Below are positions 9,290 through 17,994 of a stretch of DNA of 64,000 nucleotides, piece after piece. Origin of the DNA: Planktothrix serta PCC 8927 (GTDB lineage Bacteria > Cyanobacteriota > Cyanobacteriia > Cyanobacteriales > Microcoleaceae). The translations under genes and the position numbers were made by a program. A model generated the notes under the pieces. The model made no database searches, was not told where the DNA came from, and saw only the letters and a program-made list of their open reading frames with translations. The stretch is taken from assembly GCF_900010725.2 (NCBI RefSeq), contig NZ_LR734878.1, positions 238,634-302,633 of the forward strand. The letters run 5' to 3'. Numbering within the stretch: position 1 is the stretch's first letter; every line of letters begins with the position of its first letter.

Positions 9290-9318
9290 GAGTGCGTGCG
9301 CGTTGATGGAGCACCCGA
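9290..9318. repeat. GGTGCGTGCG-type dispersed repeat
   Basis: The stretch gtgcgtgcgcgttgatggag followed by caccc matches 14511-14535 almost exactly and belongs to the same GTGCGT family as the tandem array at 14187 and the copy at 53090. Confidence 0.6.
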
Positions 9319-9323
9319 CAAAA

Positions 9324-9353
9324 AACTGCTTTAGGATTAATCCTAAAGCAGTT
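9324..9353 (-). terminator. intrinsic terminator of ppsA
   Basis: A 30-base perfect palindrome with centre at 9338/9339 (15-base half AACTGCTTTAGGATT). On the minus strand it is followed by TTTTTG. It starts 17 bases past the ppsA stop codon. Confidence 0.8.
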
Positions 9354-9370
9354 GTTAACTTACACCACTT

Positions 9371-11818
9371 TTAAACCTGTTGACTCACTCTTTGGGAGGC
9401 TTCCATCTCAGCAATATCCAAAGTTGTCCTCAACACCGAATCTGGATTTAAACTGATGGAATCTATTCCTAATTCCACTAAGAAACGCGCAAATTCAGGA
9501 TAATCACTCGGCGCTTGACCACAAATTCCAATTTTACGATTGTAGGCTTTAACGGTTGCGATCGCCATTTCAATCATCCGTTTCACTGCTTCATCTCGTT
9601 CGTCAAAAATATGGGCTACCAAAGCAGAATCTCGATCTAATCCTAACGTTAATTGCGTTAAATCATTCGAGCCAATTGAGAAGCCATCAAACACTTGACA
9701 AAACTCATCCGCCATTAAAACATTACTCGGTAATTCACACATCACATAGACTTGTAACCCCTGTTGACCCCGAACTAACCCGTGTTTTGCCATTTCTGCT
9801 AATACTTTTTGTCCTTCTTCCGGTGTCCGACAAAATGGAATCATCGGGATCACATTGGCTAATCCCATTTCATTTCTGACCCGTTTTAAAGCTTGACATT
9901 CTAACGCAAATGCTGCTTGATATTTCGGATCATAATATCGGGAAGCACCTCGCCAACCAATCATCGGATTTTCTTCAATGGGTTCAAATTGCCGACCCCC
10001 CAATAAATTCGCGTATTCATTACTTTTGAAATCACTCATCCGCACAACAACAGGATTAGGATAAAATGCCGCCGCAATCATACTAATTCCGTGAGCCAGT
10101 TTATCTACAAAGAAATCCGGTTTATGATCATAAAGTTCCGTTAATTGGGCAATTTGTTGTTTAACGGCTTCATCTTGTAATTGATCAAAATGGATTAAGG
10201 CTAAGGGGTGAGTTTGGATGTGATTCGCAATAATAAATTCTAACCGAGCTAACCCGACACCATCATTGGGAATGGCCGACAATTTAAACGCTTCTTCCGG
10301 GTTTCCCACGTTCATCAATATTTTAGTTTTGGTTTTGGGAAGATGGTCTAAAACCGTTTCTTCAACCATAAAAGCAACTAACCCTTGATAAACTTTTCCT
10401 TCTTCCCCTTCCGCACAGGAAACCGTAACTTGATCGCCCGTATTTAAGACTTCCGTTGCATTTATAGAGCCAACAATTGCCGGAATTCCTAACTCCCGTG
10501 CAATAATCGCCGCGTGACAAGTTCTGCCCCCAGAATTGGTAATAATTGCACTGGCTTTTTTCATAATCGGTTCCCAGTCGGGGTCAGTTTTATGGGTGAC
10601 TAAGACATCTCCCGCTTGAAACTGATCCATATTTTTAACACTGGTCATCACCCGGACTTTTCCCTGTCCAATTTTATCCCCAACTGCCCGACCTCTCAAT
10701 AATACTCGACCTTTGCCTTGTAATTTATAATGTTGTAATACCCGTCCTGTTTTTTGAGATTGTACCGTTTCTGGACGAGCTTGAACAATAAATAACTCTC
10801 CCGTCAAGCCATCTTTTGCCCATTCAATATCCATCGGAGAATAGCATTGTCGCACTTGAGAATAGTGATCTTCGATCATCACTGTCCATTGGGCTAATTT
10901 CAGAATTTCATCCTCGGAGAGGGCATATTTTTTCTGTTCAGAAATCGGAACTTCTACGTTTTTGGTTTTCTGTCCGAGTTCATACACCATTTTAATCGCT
11001 TTTGTGCCTAAGCGTTTCTCTAAAATAGGTTTGAATCCTTCGCGTAATGTCGGTTTAAAGACGAGATATTCATCGGGATTGACAGCACCTTGAACTACAT
11101 TTTCTCCTAACCCGTAAGCAGCCGTAATTAAGGCAGCATTTTTAAATCCAGTTTCGGTATCAATGGAGAACATTACCCCCGATGTGGCTAAATCAGAACG
11201 TACCATTTTTTGAATACCGACGGAGAGGGCAATATTAAAATGATCAAACCCTTTTAGGGTACGATAGGAAATAGCGCGATCGGTAAAAAGGGAGGCAAAA
11301 CAATAACGAGTTGCATCTAAAACCGCTTTTGCTCCTTTGATATTTAAGTAGGTTTCTTGTTGACCTGCAAAACTAGCATCGGGTAAGTCTTCGGCGGTTG
11401 CAGATGAACGCACGGCGACATCGGTATTTTGACCATAGCGATCGCTAAGTTTTTGATAGGCTGATACAATTTCTGTTTCTAATTTAGGGGGGAATAAGGT
11501 ATTTAAAATCAGCGATCGCGCTTGTTGACCGCAAAGACGAAGATTTTTAATATCTTCCACATCTAAACCCGCAAATAATTGTCTTAATTGTTGTTCTAAA
11601 TTGGCATAAGTGATGAAATACCAATAAGCATAAGAGGTAATCGCAAACCCGTGAGGAACATTAATTCCTTTGGGTTGTAACTGTTGAATCATTTCTCCTA
11701 GGGAGGCATTTTTTCCTCCCACTAAACCAATATCCTCAATTCCCACTTGATCAAACCAGAGAATTAAAGATTGTTCTTTATATTGAGATAAGGGCTTAAA
11801 CGGTAAGGTTTTTAACAT
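9371..11818 (-). CDS. ppsA: phosphoenolpyruvate synthase
   Basis: 815 residues, full length. It converts pyruvate, ATP and water to PEP, AMP and phosphate. Domains in order: N-terminal ATP-grasp (LVGGKNASLGEM, VAVRSSATAEDLPDASFAGQ), the central swivelling domain with the phospho-His in SGGRTCHAAIIARELGIPA, and the C-terminal TIM barrel with SNDLTQLTLGLDRDS, the catalytic Cys region GICGQAPSDYPEF and SLNPDS. It is monocistronic, with its own terminator. Confidence 0.97.
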   Translation of the reverse strand: MLKTLPFKPLSQYKEQSLILWFDQVGIEDIGLVGGKNASLGEMIQQLQPKGINVPHGFAITSYAYWYFITYANLEQQLRQLFAGLDVEDIKNLRLCGQQARSLILNTLFPPKLETEIVSAYQKLSDRYGQNTDVAVRSSATAEDLPDASFAGQQETYLNIKGAKAVLDATRYCFASLFTDRAISYRTLKGFDHFNIALSVGIQKMVRSDLATSGVMFSIDTETGFKNAALITAAYGLGENVVQGAVNPDEYLVFKPTLREGFKPILEKRLGTKAIKMVYELGQKTKNVEVPISEQKKYALSEDEILKLAQWTVMIEDHYSQVRQCYSPMDIEWAKDGLTGELFIVQARPETVQSQKTGRVLQHYKLQGKGRVLLRGRAVGDKIGQGKVRVMTSVKNMDQFQAGDVLVTHKTDPDWEPIMKKASAIITNSGGRTCHAAIIARELGIPAIVGSINATEVLNTGDQVTVSCAEGEEGKVYQGLVAFMVEETVLDHLPKTKTKILMNVGNPEEAFKLSAIPNDGVGLARLEFIIANHIQTHPLALIHFDQLQDEAVKQQIAQLTELYDHKPDFFVDKLAHGISMIAAAFYPNPVVVRMSDFKSNEYANLLGGRQFEPIEENPMIGWRGASRYYDPKYQAAFALECQALKRVRNEMGLANVIPMIPFCRTPEEGQKVLAEMAKHGLVRGQQGLQVYVMCELPSNVLMADEFCQVFDGFSIGSNDLTQLTLGLDRDSALVAHIFDERDEAVKRMIEMAIATVKAYNRKIGICGQAPSDYPEFARFLVELGIDSISLNPDSVLRTTLDIAEMEASQRVSQQV

Positions 11819-12192
11819 GGTTTAAATAACTCCAAACGCAACTGACTATCTAATGCTTAGATAGGGTTTATGTACTTTTATTGCAAAATAAGTCTATTGA
11901 GATTAAAGGCGAGTTTCTTCTGCCTTTAAACAGAGTTAGTGTTTCCTCTAAAATATGAAAATCCTTGATCCCCAAGCTTTAAACGTCGAGTTCAATTTTG
12001 TTTTAGCTGGAGATCAGGGGGTGGCTGACTTAATTCTTGGCTGTGAATTGCTCCTACTTTTATCTTATTGCGTCTGTTGGAAATCGACATCCCTCTTGGT
12101 AGAATAGTCTTAGTTACTTAATGGAAAGAATGGCGACAAATCGGCTTCTGAGAGATATTTTAAAAAACATTAAGTTTTTTTAGGAGGCACGA
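11819..12192. other. 374-base intergenic region with a small hairpin
   Basis: It lies between divergent ppsA and the HxlR gene. TTAAAGGC (11903-11910) pairs with GCCTTTAA (11922-11929). Just before the HxlR start there is a ttttaaaaaac ... gttttttta symmetry and a strong Shine-Dalgarno aggagg at 12182. No gene is seen. Confidence 0.45.
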
Positions 12193-12585
12193 ATGAAAGT
12201 TAAGGAATGTTACAAAACGACAGAGGTATGGGACAGCAACCAATGTCTTGACATGATTTGTCCGATTGAGTTCATCTTGGAATTAATCGGAACAAAGTGG
12301 TCAATCTCCATCCTCCGCGAGTTATTTCGAGGAAATCAACGCACCCATGAATTATTAGAAGCGTTACCCGGTATCAGTACCAAAACCTTGACCGTCCGGT
12401 TGCGGGAGTTGGAAAAACACGGGTTAATCAGCCGTAAGGTCTATGCTGAAATTCCTCCGCGTGTAGAATATTCCCTGACCGAAAAGGGATTAGAACTTCA
12501 ACCTGTTTTAGTGGCTTTGAAGCAAGTTGGAGAACAGTGGTTACAAGACAGTCATTGTGTTTGTCCATTAGAACTTAGTGTCTAA
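12193..12585 (+). CDS. HxlR-family transcriptional regulator
   Basis: 130 residues, winged helix of the HxlR/MarR-like class. Core motifs: IGTKWSISILRELFRGNQRTHELLEALPGIS (helix-turn-helix) and TLTVRLRELEKHGLISRKVYAEIPPRVEYSLTEKG (wing). Cysteines at the N-terminal helix (CLDMIC) and at the C-terminus (CVCP) could be redox sensors, as in other HxlR proteins; that is inference. Strong RBS taggaggcacga before ATG. It may control the downstream dehydrogenase or itself; the target is not visible. Confidence 0.9.
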   Translation: MKVKECYKTTEVWDSNQCLDMICPIEFILELIGTKWSISILRELFRGNQRTHELLEALPGISTKTLTVRLRELEKHGLISRKVYAEIPPRVEYSLTEKGLELQPVLVALKQVGEQWLQDSHCVCPLELSV

Positions 12586-12769
12586 AGACGGTTTAGGGGC
12601 GCGGAGTTTTGCAATTCCCTATCACTCATAAACGTAAAATTCTGTAACAATTATTACAAATTTAACCTTTTCTTCGGGATCACAGGTTAGGCTACAGATA
12701 TAGCAGTCGCCAAGGCAGTTAGGACATAGATTGATTCTAAAACCTAAACAGAGAACTCTTTTCCAGCCT

Positions 12770-12797
12770 GTTCCCTGTTCCCTGTTCCCTGTTCCCT
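12770..12797 (+). repeat. heptamer short tandem repeat (GTTCCCT x4)
   Basis: Four perfect tandem copies of GTTCCCT, in the leader upstream of glutamate dehydrogenase. The same heptamer recurs at 24755, 36577 and (as AGGGAAC) 59878. Such heptamer arrays (STRR-type) are known in filamentous cyanobacteria. Confidence 0.85.
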
Positions 12798-12844
12798 GCT
12801 ATAAAGACAAATTCAGCTATCTGATCTCAATAGGAGGTCTGCAA

Positions 12845-14134
12845 ATGGTATCCTCTCCTGTCAGAATCAATCCGGCACCGACTCCGGCTTATATTTGTCC
12901 CTACGATCGCACCTGTAGCTATTTGGGACAAGCGGCTGTTGAATTAAATCTTGATGACAATATATTGGTGGTGTTACAACAACCCCGCAAAGTCGTCACC
13001 GTCTCCATTCCCGTAAAACTCGATAACGGCAAAGTCGAGGTTTTAGCCGGACATCGCGTACAACATTGTGATGTACTTGGCCCTTATAAAGGCGGTTTAC
13101 GCTATCATCCTTCGGTGAACTTGGGAGAACTCTCCGCCTTAGCCATGTTAATGACCTGGAAATGTGCCTTAATCAGCATTCCCTACGGGGGTGCTAAAGG
13201 TGGCATTGGCTTTGACCCGCATCAATATAGTATTAATGAGTTAGAACGGATCACCCGTCGTTATGCCAGTGAACTGATCAAAGATATTGGGCCAGAAACC
13301 GATATTCCAGCCCCAGATGTGGGAACATCTTCCCGTGAAATGGCCTGGATTATGGATACTTATTCGATGAATATGGGGCGTGCGGTGCTAGGGGTTGTGA
13401 CCGGGAAACCGTTATCTGTGGGAGGTTCAAAAGGACGAGATATGGCAACCGGACGGGGTGTAATGATTACCGTGCGGGAAGCTTTAGCAGAAATGGGCAA
13501 AACCCTTGAAGGTGTAGCCATTGTAATTCAAGGCTTCGGGAAAGTTGGCGCGGCGGCGGCTCAATTGTTTTATGAAGAGGGCGCGACGGTCTTAGCAGTT
13601 TCCAATGTATCTGGCGGGATCTATTCGGAAAATGGCTTAGATATTCCAGCCCTGCAAGCCTACGCTGCCCACAACAATCATAGTATAGCGGGATTTCCCG
13701 ATAGTGAACCGATTAGCAATGCGGAATTATTAACCTTAGCTTGTGATGTTTTGATTCCGGCGGCAATGGAAGATCAAATTACAGAGGAAAATGCTGATCA
13801 AATTCAAGCGAAAATGATTGCTGAAGCGGCTAATGCACCGATTACATTATTAGCTGATCAAATGTTAGAAGCGCGAGGAATTATCGTTTTACCCGATATT
13901 TTAGCCAACGCTGGAGGCGTGGTTGTCAGTTATTTGGAATGGGTGCAAGGTCAATCTTTTGTCTTCTGGGATGAAGAACGAGTGAATCATGAGATGGAAA
14001 ACTTGATGGTACGCGCTTATGCTCGTGTGAGTGAACGCGCCAAACTCCGGGGCGTTTCCCTGCGATTAGCAGCTTATACGTTAGGCGTTGGTCGTGTCGC
14101 TCAAGCGTTAATGGATCGGGGTTTGTATCCTTAA
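12845..14134 (+). CDS. gdhA: Glu/Leu/Phe/Val family dehydrogenase (glutamate dehydrogenase)
   Basis: 429 residues from ATG 12845, which has an ideal RBS (aggaggt, 8 bases). Substrate-domain motifs: PVKLDNGKVEVLAGHRVQH, GPYKGGLRYHP, MTWKCALISIPYGGAKGGI with the catalytic Lys, and PAPDVGT. The Rossmann NAD(P) domain shows IQGFGKVGAAAA. It catalyses reversible oxidative deamination of glutamate. The frame is open upstream to 12731 but passes through a heptamer repeat that encodes nothing conserved. Substrate choice within the family cannot be settled from sequence. Confidence 0.92.
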   Translation: MVSSPVRINPAPTPAYICPYDRTCSYLGQAAVELNLDDNILVVLQQPRKVVTVSIPVKLDNGKVEVLAGHRVQHCDVLGPYKGGLRYHPSVNLGELSALAMLMTWKCALISIPYGGAKGGIGFDPHQYSINELERITRRYASELIKDIGPETDIPAPDVGTSSREMAWIMDTYSMNMGRAVLGVVTGKPLSVGGSKGRDMATGRGVMITVREALAEMGKTLEGVAIVIQGFGKVGAAAAQLFYEEGATVLAVSNVSGGIYSENGLDIPALQAYAAHNNHSIAGFPDSEPISNAELLTLACDVLIPAAMEDQITEENADQIQAKMIAEAANAPITLLADQMLEARGIIVLPDILANAGGVVVSYLEWVQGQSFVFWDEERVNHEMENLMVRAYARVSERAKLRGVSLRLAAYTLGVGRVAQALMDRGLYP

Positions 14135-14186
14135 TTCGTTGACGCTGGGTGAAAGCGATCGCCAGGATTTCCTATTACAATTAACC

Positions 14187-14455
14187 GTAGGGTGCGTAAG
14201 GCTTCGCCGCACGCACCATCTGTAATAAAAGAATGCGATCGCTAATCAATTTTCTCGATGGCTGTAGGGTGCGTAAAGCTTCGCCGCACGCACCATCTGT
14301 AATAAAAGAATGCGATCGCTAATCAATTTTCTCGATGGCTGTAGGGTGCGTAAAGCTTCGCCACACGCACCATCTGTAATAAAAGAATGCGATCGCTAAT
14401 CAATTTTCTCGATGGCTGTAGGGTGCGTAAAGCTTCGCCGCACGCACCATCTGTA
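14187..14455. repeat. 77-bp tandem repeat array, about 3.5 copies
   Basis: Copies start at 14187, 14264, 14341 and 14418, exactly 77 bases apart; the fourth is partial (to about 14455). Each unit contains a GGTGCGT ... ACGCACC hairpin, and each full unit also holds one HIP1 palindrome GCGATCGC. Copies differ by single bases (ggctt/agctt, ccgc/ccac). The array lies between gdhA and the esterase, in a 613-base gap without genes. Confidence 0.95.
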
Positions 14456-14507
14456 TAAATTTTGGGCTGATCGAGCGATCTTGTATTGTATATTTCTACC
14501 CTAAAAG

Positions 14508-14538
14508 ATGGTGCGTGCGCGTTGATGGAGCACCCTAC
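14508..14538. repeat. GGTGCGTGCG-type dispersed repeat
   Basis: gatggtgcgtgcgcgttgat followed by ggagcaccctac. It carries GGTGC/GCACC ends and matches 9290-9318; related to the nearby tandem array. Confidence 0.6.
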
Positions 14539-14747
14539 AATTGATTTGATTTTAGCGATAGAAACGGTGTCATTGGGGAAGCAAACTACTACCGAAAGTA
14601 TTGAAGCCCAGAGAAAGAAAAAAACAAGCACCTGGACAGATGATTGCAGGTGGTTTTAACCCTTCTTGATCGAATTTTATCCTAGACTGAGTTTTCAATC
14701 TCCCATGTTATTTTATAAACCAGGAATGTTAAAAATCTATTGCAATC

Positions 14748-15380
14748 ATGGCCTTAAAATTTATCTCCATTCCACCGGAGACCAGAAAACCTCCTCAAGG
14801 GTTAATCGTAATCATGCACGGTTGGGGCGCTAATGCCGAGGATCTGACCTCCCTGGCTCCAATGCTGCGTTTACCTGAATATCAATTTATTTTTCCACAA
14901 GCTCCCTTTCCCCATCCTCAAGCTCCAGTGGGGCGGGCGTGGTATGCTTTAGAAACCCCTGAATATGAAGGATTAGCGGAAACTCAGCAGCAGGTCAAGG
15001 AATGGCTAGAATCCTTAGAAGCGAGTACAGGTGTTCCCCTATCCCAAACAATTTTAGGCGGATTTTCCCAAGGGGGGGCGATGGCCCTCGATGTGGGTCG
15101 TTTTTTTCCGTTGGCGGGTTTAATTGTGTTAAGTGGTTATTTACATTTTTCCCCTGAACCTTTAGATCATCCTTTACCTCCGGTGTTAATGGTGCATGGA
15201 AAACAAGATCCGGTTGTTCCTGTAGAAGCAGCCCAGCAAGCCAGAGATGTCTTTCAACAGTTAGGGGCTGATGTTCAGTATCAAGAATTTAATATGGGTC
15301 ACGAAATTCGGCCAGAGGTTTTAGGATTAATCAGAAGTTTTGTGATCGATACAATACCGAAATTAACCGAATGCCCTTAG
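14748..15380 (+). CDS. phospholipase/carboxylesterase-family alpha/beta hydrolase
   Basis: 210 residues, compact esterase of the YpfH/Acyl-protein-thioesterase type. HGWGANAEDL gives the oxyanion loop, nucleophile Ser in LGGFSQGGAMA, Asp in MVHGKQDPVVP, His in NMGHEIRPE. No signal peptide, so cytoplasmic. It probably cleaves short acyl esters or thioesters; natural substrate unknown. The next gene (DUF2555) starts 78 bases after it on the same strand. Confidence 0.92.
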   Translation: MALKFISIPPETRKPPQGLIVIMHGWGANAEDLTSLAPMLRLPEYQFIFPQAPFPHPQAPVGRAWYALETPEYEGLAETQQQVKEWLESLEASTGVPLSQTILGGFSQGGAMALDVGRFFPLAGLIVLSGYLHFSPEPLDHPLPPVLMVHGKQDPVVPVEAAQQARDVFQQLGADVQYQEFNMGHEIRPEVLGLIRSFVIDTIPKLTECP

Positions 15381-15458
15381 TATAGAAATGGGGGATTAAT
15401 TAATTAGAACCCTGCTTGTCATGCTCAAAGCAAATGCAATTCACGGGAGGTGTAACTC

Positions 15459-15671
15459 ATGGAAACCTTGACTCGATCCTCACCGCAGATTTCATCTCTA
15501 ACAGCCGATGATGTTGCACAACTGGCTTCACGTCTGGAACAAGATGATTATAACAATCCCTTTGAAGGACTTAATGATTGGCATTTGTTACGAGCGATCG
15601 CGTTTCAACGTCCAGAGCTAGTGGAACCTTATGTTCACTTGCTCGATCTTGAAGCCTATGATGAAGCGTAA
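15459..15671 (+). CDS. DUF2555 family protein
   Basis: 70 residues, acidic and cytoplasmic, with a core of LTADDVAQLASRLEQDDYNNPFEGLNDWHLLRAIA. It matches my memory of the small DUF2555 family, conserved in cyanobacteria and of unknown function. Good RBS gggaggtg before ATG. The gap to coaBC is 38 bases, so co-transcription with coaBC is likely. Confidence 0.85.
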   Translation: METLTRSSPQISSLTADDVAQLASRLEQDDYNNPFEGLNDWHLLRAIAFQRPELVEPYVHLLDLEAYDEA

Positions 15672-15709
15672 CCCTTGAATTAGTCTGTAAGTTTCAATTA
15701 GATTAACCG

Positions 15710-16993
15710 ATGAGAATAATTTCACCTCCCACCTTTGAGAAGCGGATTCTAATTGGAATCAGTGGAGGCATTGCAGCTTATAAAGTCTGTGAAATTGTTT
15801 CAAATTTAGCCAAAGCTGGGGCTGATGTTCGGGTGATTTTGACCGACTCAGCCCAACATTTTATTACTCCCTTAACTTTTGCAACTCTCTCTCGTGATTC
15901 GGCTTATACCGATCAAGAATTTTGGCAATCAACTCACGGACGCCCTTTACATATTCAATTAGGGGAATGGGCTGATGTTTTTTTAATTGCTCCTCTGACC
16001 GCCAATACTTTAGGGAAATTAGCCACAGGATTAGCCGATAATTTACTCACAAATACGGTTTTAGCTTCTAGTTGTCCAGTGTTAATCGCTCCAGCAATGA
16101 ATCGAGAAATGTGGAAACAAGTGGCGGTACAACGCAATTGGCAAACTCTATTACTTGATCCTCGATTTCAAGGAATTACCCCGACTTCGGGAATTCTTGC
16201 TTGTGATCTTCCCGCTACAAAAACAGCCAATTCCTATAGAGAAGGGGCGGGAAGGATGGCTGAACCTCAACAGATTTTAGCTCATCTCGATTCGTTATTG
16301 CACACCCAAGGAAAGCGGGATTTAATAGGAAAACAAATATTAATTAGTGCGGGTGGCACTAGAGAACATCTTGATCCGGTGCGGTTTATTGGCAATCCAT
16401 CAACGGGTAAAATGGGATTGGCAGTGGTGCAAGCCGCAATTCATCGGGGGGCGTCGGTGACGTTAGTACATGGCCCCATGAATACGGAATTAGTGGCTAC
16501 TTTGCCCGAAGTAGAGTTAATTCCCGTGATCAGTGGCGAGGAAATGTATCAGGAAATGATACAACGATTTCCCCAAGCCGATATTACGGTGATGGCGGCG
16601 GCGGTGGGAGATGTTAAACCTGCTTTTTATAGTGAGGATAAATTACCGAAGCGCCTTTTACCCACAGAACTGCCATTACAACATATCGTTGATATTGTAG
16701 CACAATTGGGCAAAATGAAACAACCCCACCAACAATTAATCGGGTTTGCGGCACAAACTGGGGAAATTTTAAAGCCTGCTCAAGATAAATTAGAGCAAAA
16801 AAATTTAGATGCAATTGTTGCAAATCCGATTGATTTACCGGATTCTGGATTTGGAACAGAAACCAATCAAGCGATATTTTTAAGTCGTCAAGGACGTAAA
16901 TTAGAAATTGCGGCTTGTACTAAGTTGCAATTAGCCCATCAATTATTTGATTTTATAGGGAAAGAGCAACAATCTGCTCTAGGGATAAGTTGA
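15710..16993 (+). CDS. coaBC: bifunctional phosphopantothenoylcysteine decarboxylase / synthetase
   Basis: 427 residues; two CoA-synthesis steps from 4'-phosphopantothenate to 4'-phosphopantetheine. The CoaC half (1-185) has GISGGIAAYK, the active-site His in GRPLHIQLGEWAD, and PAMNREMW. The CoaB half shows SAGGTREHLDPVRFIGNPSTGKMG, VMAAAVGD and GFAAQTG. Odd point: the CoaC Cys motif normally reads like LACGxxGxGRMA, but here GILACD and GAGRMAEP are separated by about 11 extra residues (LPATKTANSYRE). The 3' end overlaps the convergent Uma2 gene by 41 bases. Confidence 0.95.
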   Translation: MRIISPPTFEKRILIGISGGIAAYKVCEIVSNLAKAGADVRVILTDSAQHFITPLTFATLSRDSAYTDQEFWQSTHGRPLHIQLGEWADVFLIAPLTANTLGKLATGLADNLLTNTVLASSCPVLIAPAMNREMWKQVAVQRNWQTLLLDPRFQGITPTSGILACDLPATKTANSYREGAGRMAEPQQILAHLDSLLHTQGKRDLIGKQILISAGGTREHLDPVRFIGNPSTGKMGLAVVQAAIHRGASVTLVHGPMNTELVATLPEVELIPVISGEEMYQEMIQRFPQADITVMAAAVGDVKPAFYSEDKLPKRLLPTELPLQHIVDIVAQLGKMKQPHQQLIGFAAQTGEILKPAQDKLEQKNLDAIVANPIDLPDSGFGTETNQAIFLSRQGRKLEIAACTKLQLAHQLFDFIGKEQQSALGIS

Positions 16994-17582
16994 ACTGGGG
17001 AAAGGTCGCGGAAATAATCGTCATGTTTTCGGTAAATGGATTCATCTGATATTCTCCATCGACCAAAGTACAAACAAAAAGTGTGGGTTGTTTAGGATTA
17101 CCGATGAACTTTCTTGGCCCTAATGCGGCATAATCAAAAATCCAATATTCTTCAATCCCCATTTCTTCATAATCTCGAAGTTTGTTATAATAATCGTCAC
17201 GCCAGTTTGTTGAAACTACTTCAACGATTAATTTAACTGAATCAGGATTTTGGATAATTGATTCATTTTCCCATCGAGGTTCAACCTTGATAACTTCTTG
17301 ATTCAAAACAATAATATCTGGTTCATAACCGGATTGTTCCCGTTTGGGTTTGACAATCGATTCTCTAGGAATAGTCCAAATACCGCCTTTACCCATTTGC
17401 CTAATTATTATTAATAATTGCTCAATCAGGGAACCTGTTAGATTGGAATGTTTTCCCTTTGGCTTAGGCATTTTGATAATGACTCCTTCATGCAGTTCGT
17501 AACGGACAGCAGAGTTTTCAGGATACCATTCGATAAATTCATCAAAGCTGTAGAGTTTGGGTTCGGTTTGGGCTTGAGTCAT
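16953..17582 (-). CDS. Uma2 family (DUF820) putative endonuclease
   Basis: 209 residues. Family motifs: YELHEGVIIKMPKPKGKHS, PDIIVLN, LIVEVVSTNWRDDYYNKLRDYEEMGIEEYWIFDY. It is a second member besides 3706-4272, though only distantly alike. Its last codons (41 bases) overlap the 3' end of coaBC tail to tail, an arrangement that may follow from insertion or extension. Confidence 0.9.
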   Translation of the reverse strand: MTQAQTEPKLYSFDEFIEWYPENSAVRYELHEGVIIKMPKPKGKHSNLTGSLIEQLLIIIRQMGKGGIWTIPRESIVKPKREQSGYEPDIIVLNQEVIKVEPRWENESIIQNPDSVKLIVEVVSTNWRDDYYNKLRDYEEMGIEEYWIFDYAALGPRKFIGNPKQPTLFVCTLVDGEYQMNPFTENMTIISATFPQFNLSLEQIVALSL

Positions 17583-17733
17583 AGTTTTTTTAGGAAAGTA
17601 TCTATTTTCAGTCTATAGCACTACTTGAACAGGGATCACCGGAGCCGGGAACAGAGGATCTAGGATAATACTTCTGGCTGTTTCATGTCAGTTGTAAATT
17701 ATTACAACCTATTTGGGATTGCTATAAAGAAAA

Positions 17734-17994
17734 TTTGTTAAGCTTGATTTAATTAAATTGGGTGCTGATCGGATTAAAGATAATGGCATAGGGATGATCT
17801 CTGATATGAGCAATAAAATTTATCCCCGCTTTTTTACCACAAAACCCATCGGTTATGGTACAGGATTAGGGTTAGCAATTTCTCATCAAATTGTTAAGAC
17901 CCATCAAGGTTATTTATACTGTACTTCTAAAGATTCAGTTTTGAATGTTCCTAGTCAACCGTTAGTTAATAATTATTCAAAGACTCAAACATGA
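17734..17994 (+). pseudogene. histidine-kinase ATPase-domain fragment
   Basis: An open frame that encodes only the tail of a GHKL catalytic domain: the N-box is lacking, G1 box RIKDNGIGM, F-box FFTTKPIG, G2 box [18 protein letters not shown]. No plausible ATG is found upstream (TTG at 17758). A YPRFF variant replaces the usual YDPFF. It is a remnant of a multi-sensor kinase. Its stop codon (TGA, 17992-17994) overlaps the ATG of the following hybrid kinase (ATGA), so it may be the residue of a predecessor kinase gene. Confidence 0.7.

Noticed and set aside
12731-12844. N-terminal extension of glutamate dehydrogenase
   Set aside because: Passes through the GTTCCCT repeat; the true start at 12845 has a strong RBS and matches the family.
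14187-14455. CRISPR array
   Set aside because: Units are adjacent 77-bp copies with no unique spacers, and there are no cas genes.
14323-14631. 102-codon minus-strand ORF in the tandem repeat region
   Set aside because: It lies over the 77-bp repeats and their HIP1 sites and has no protein motif.
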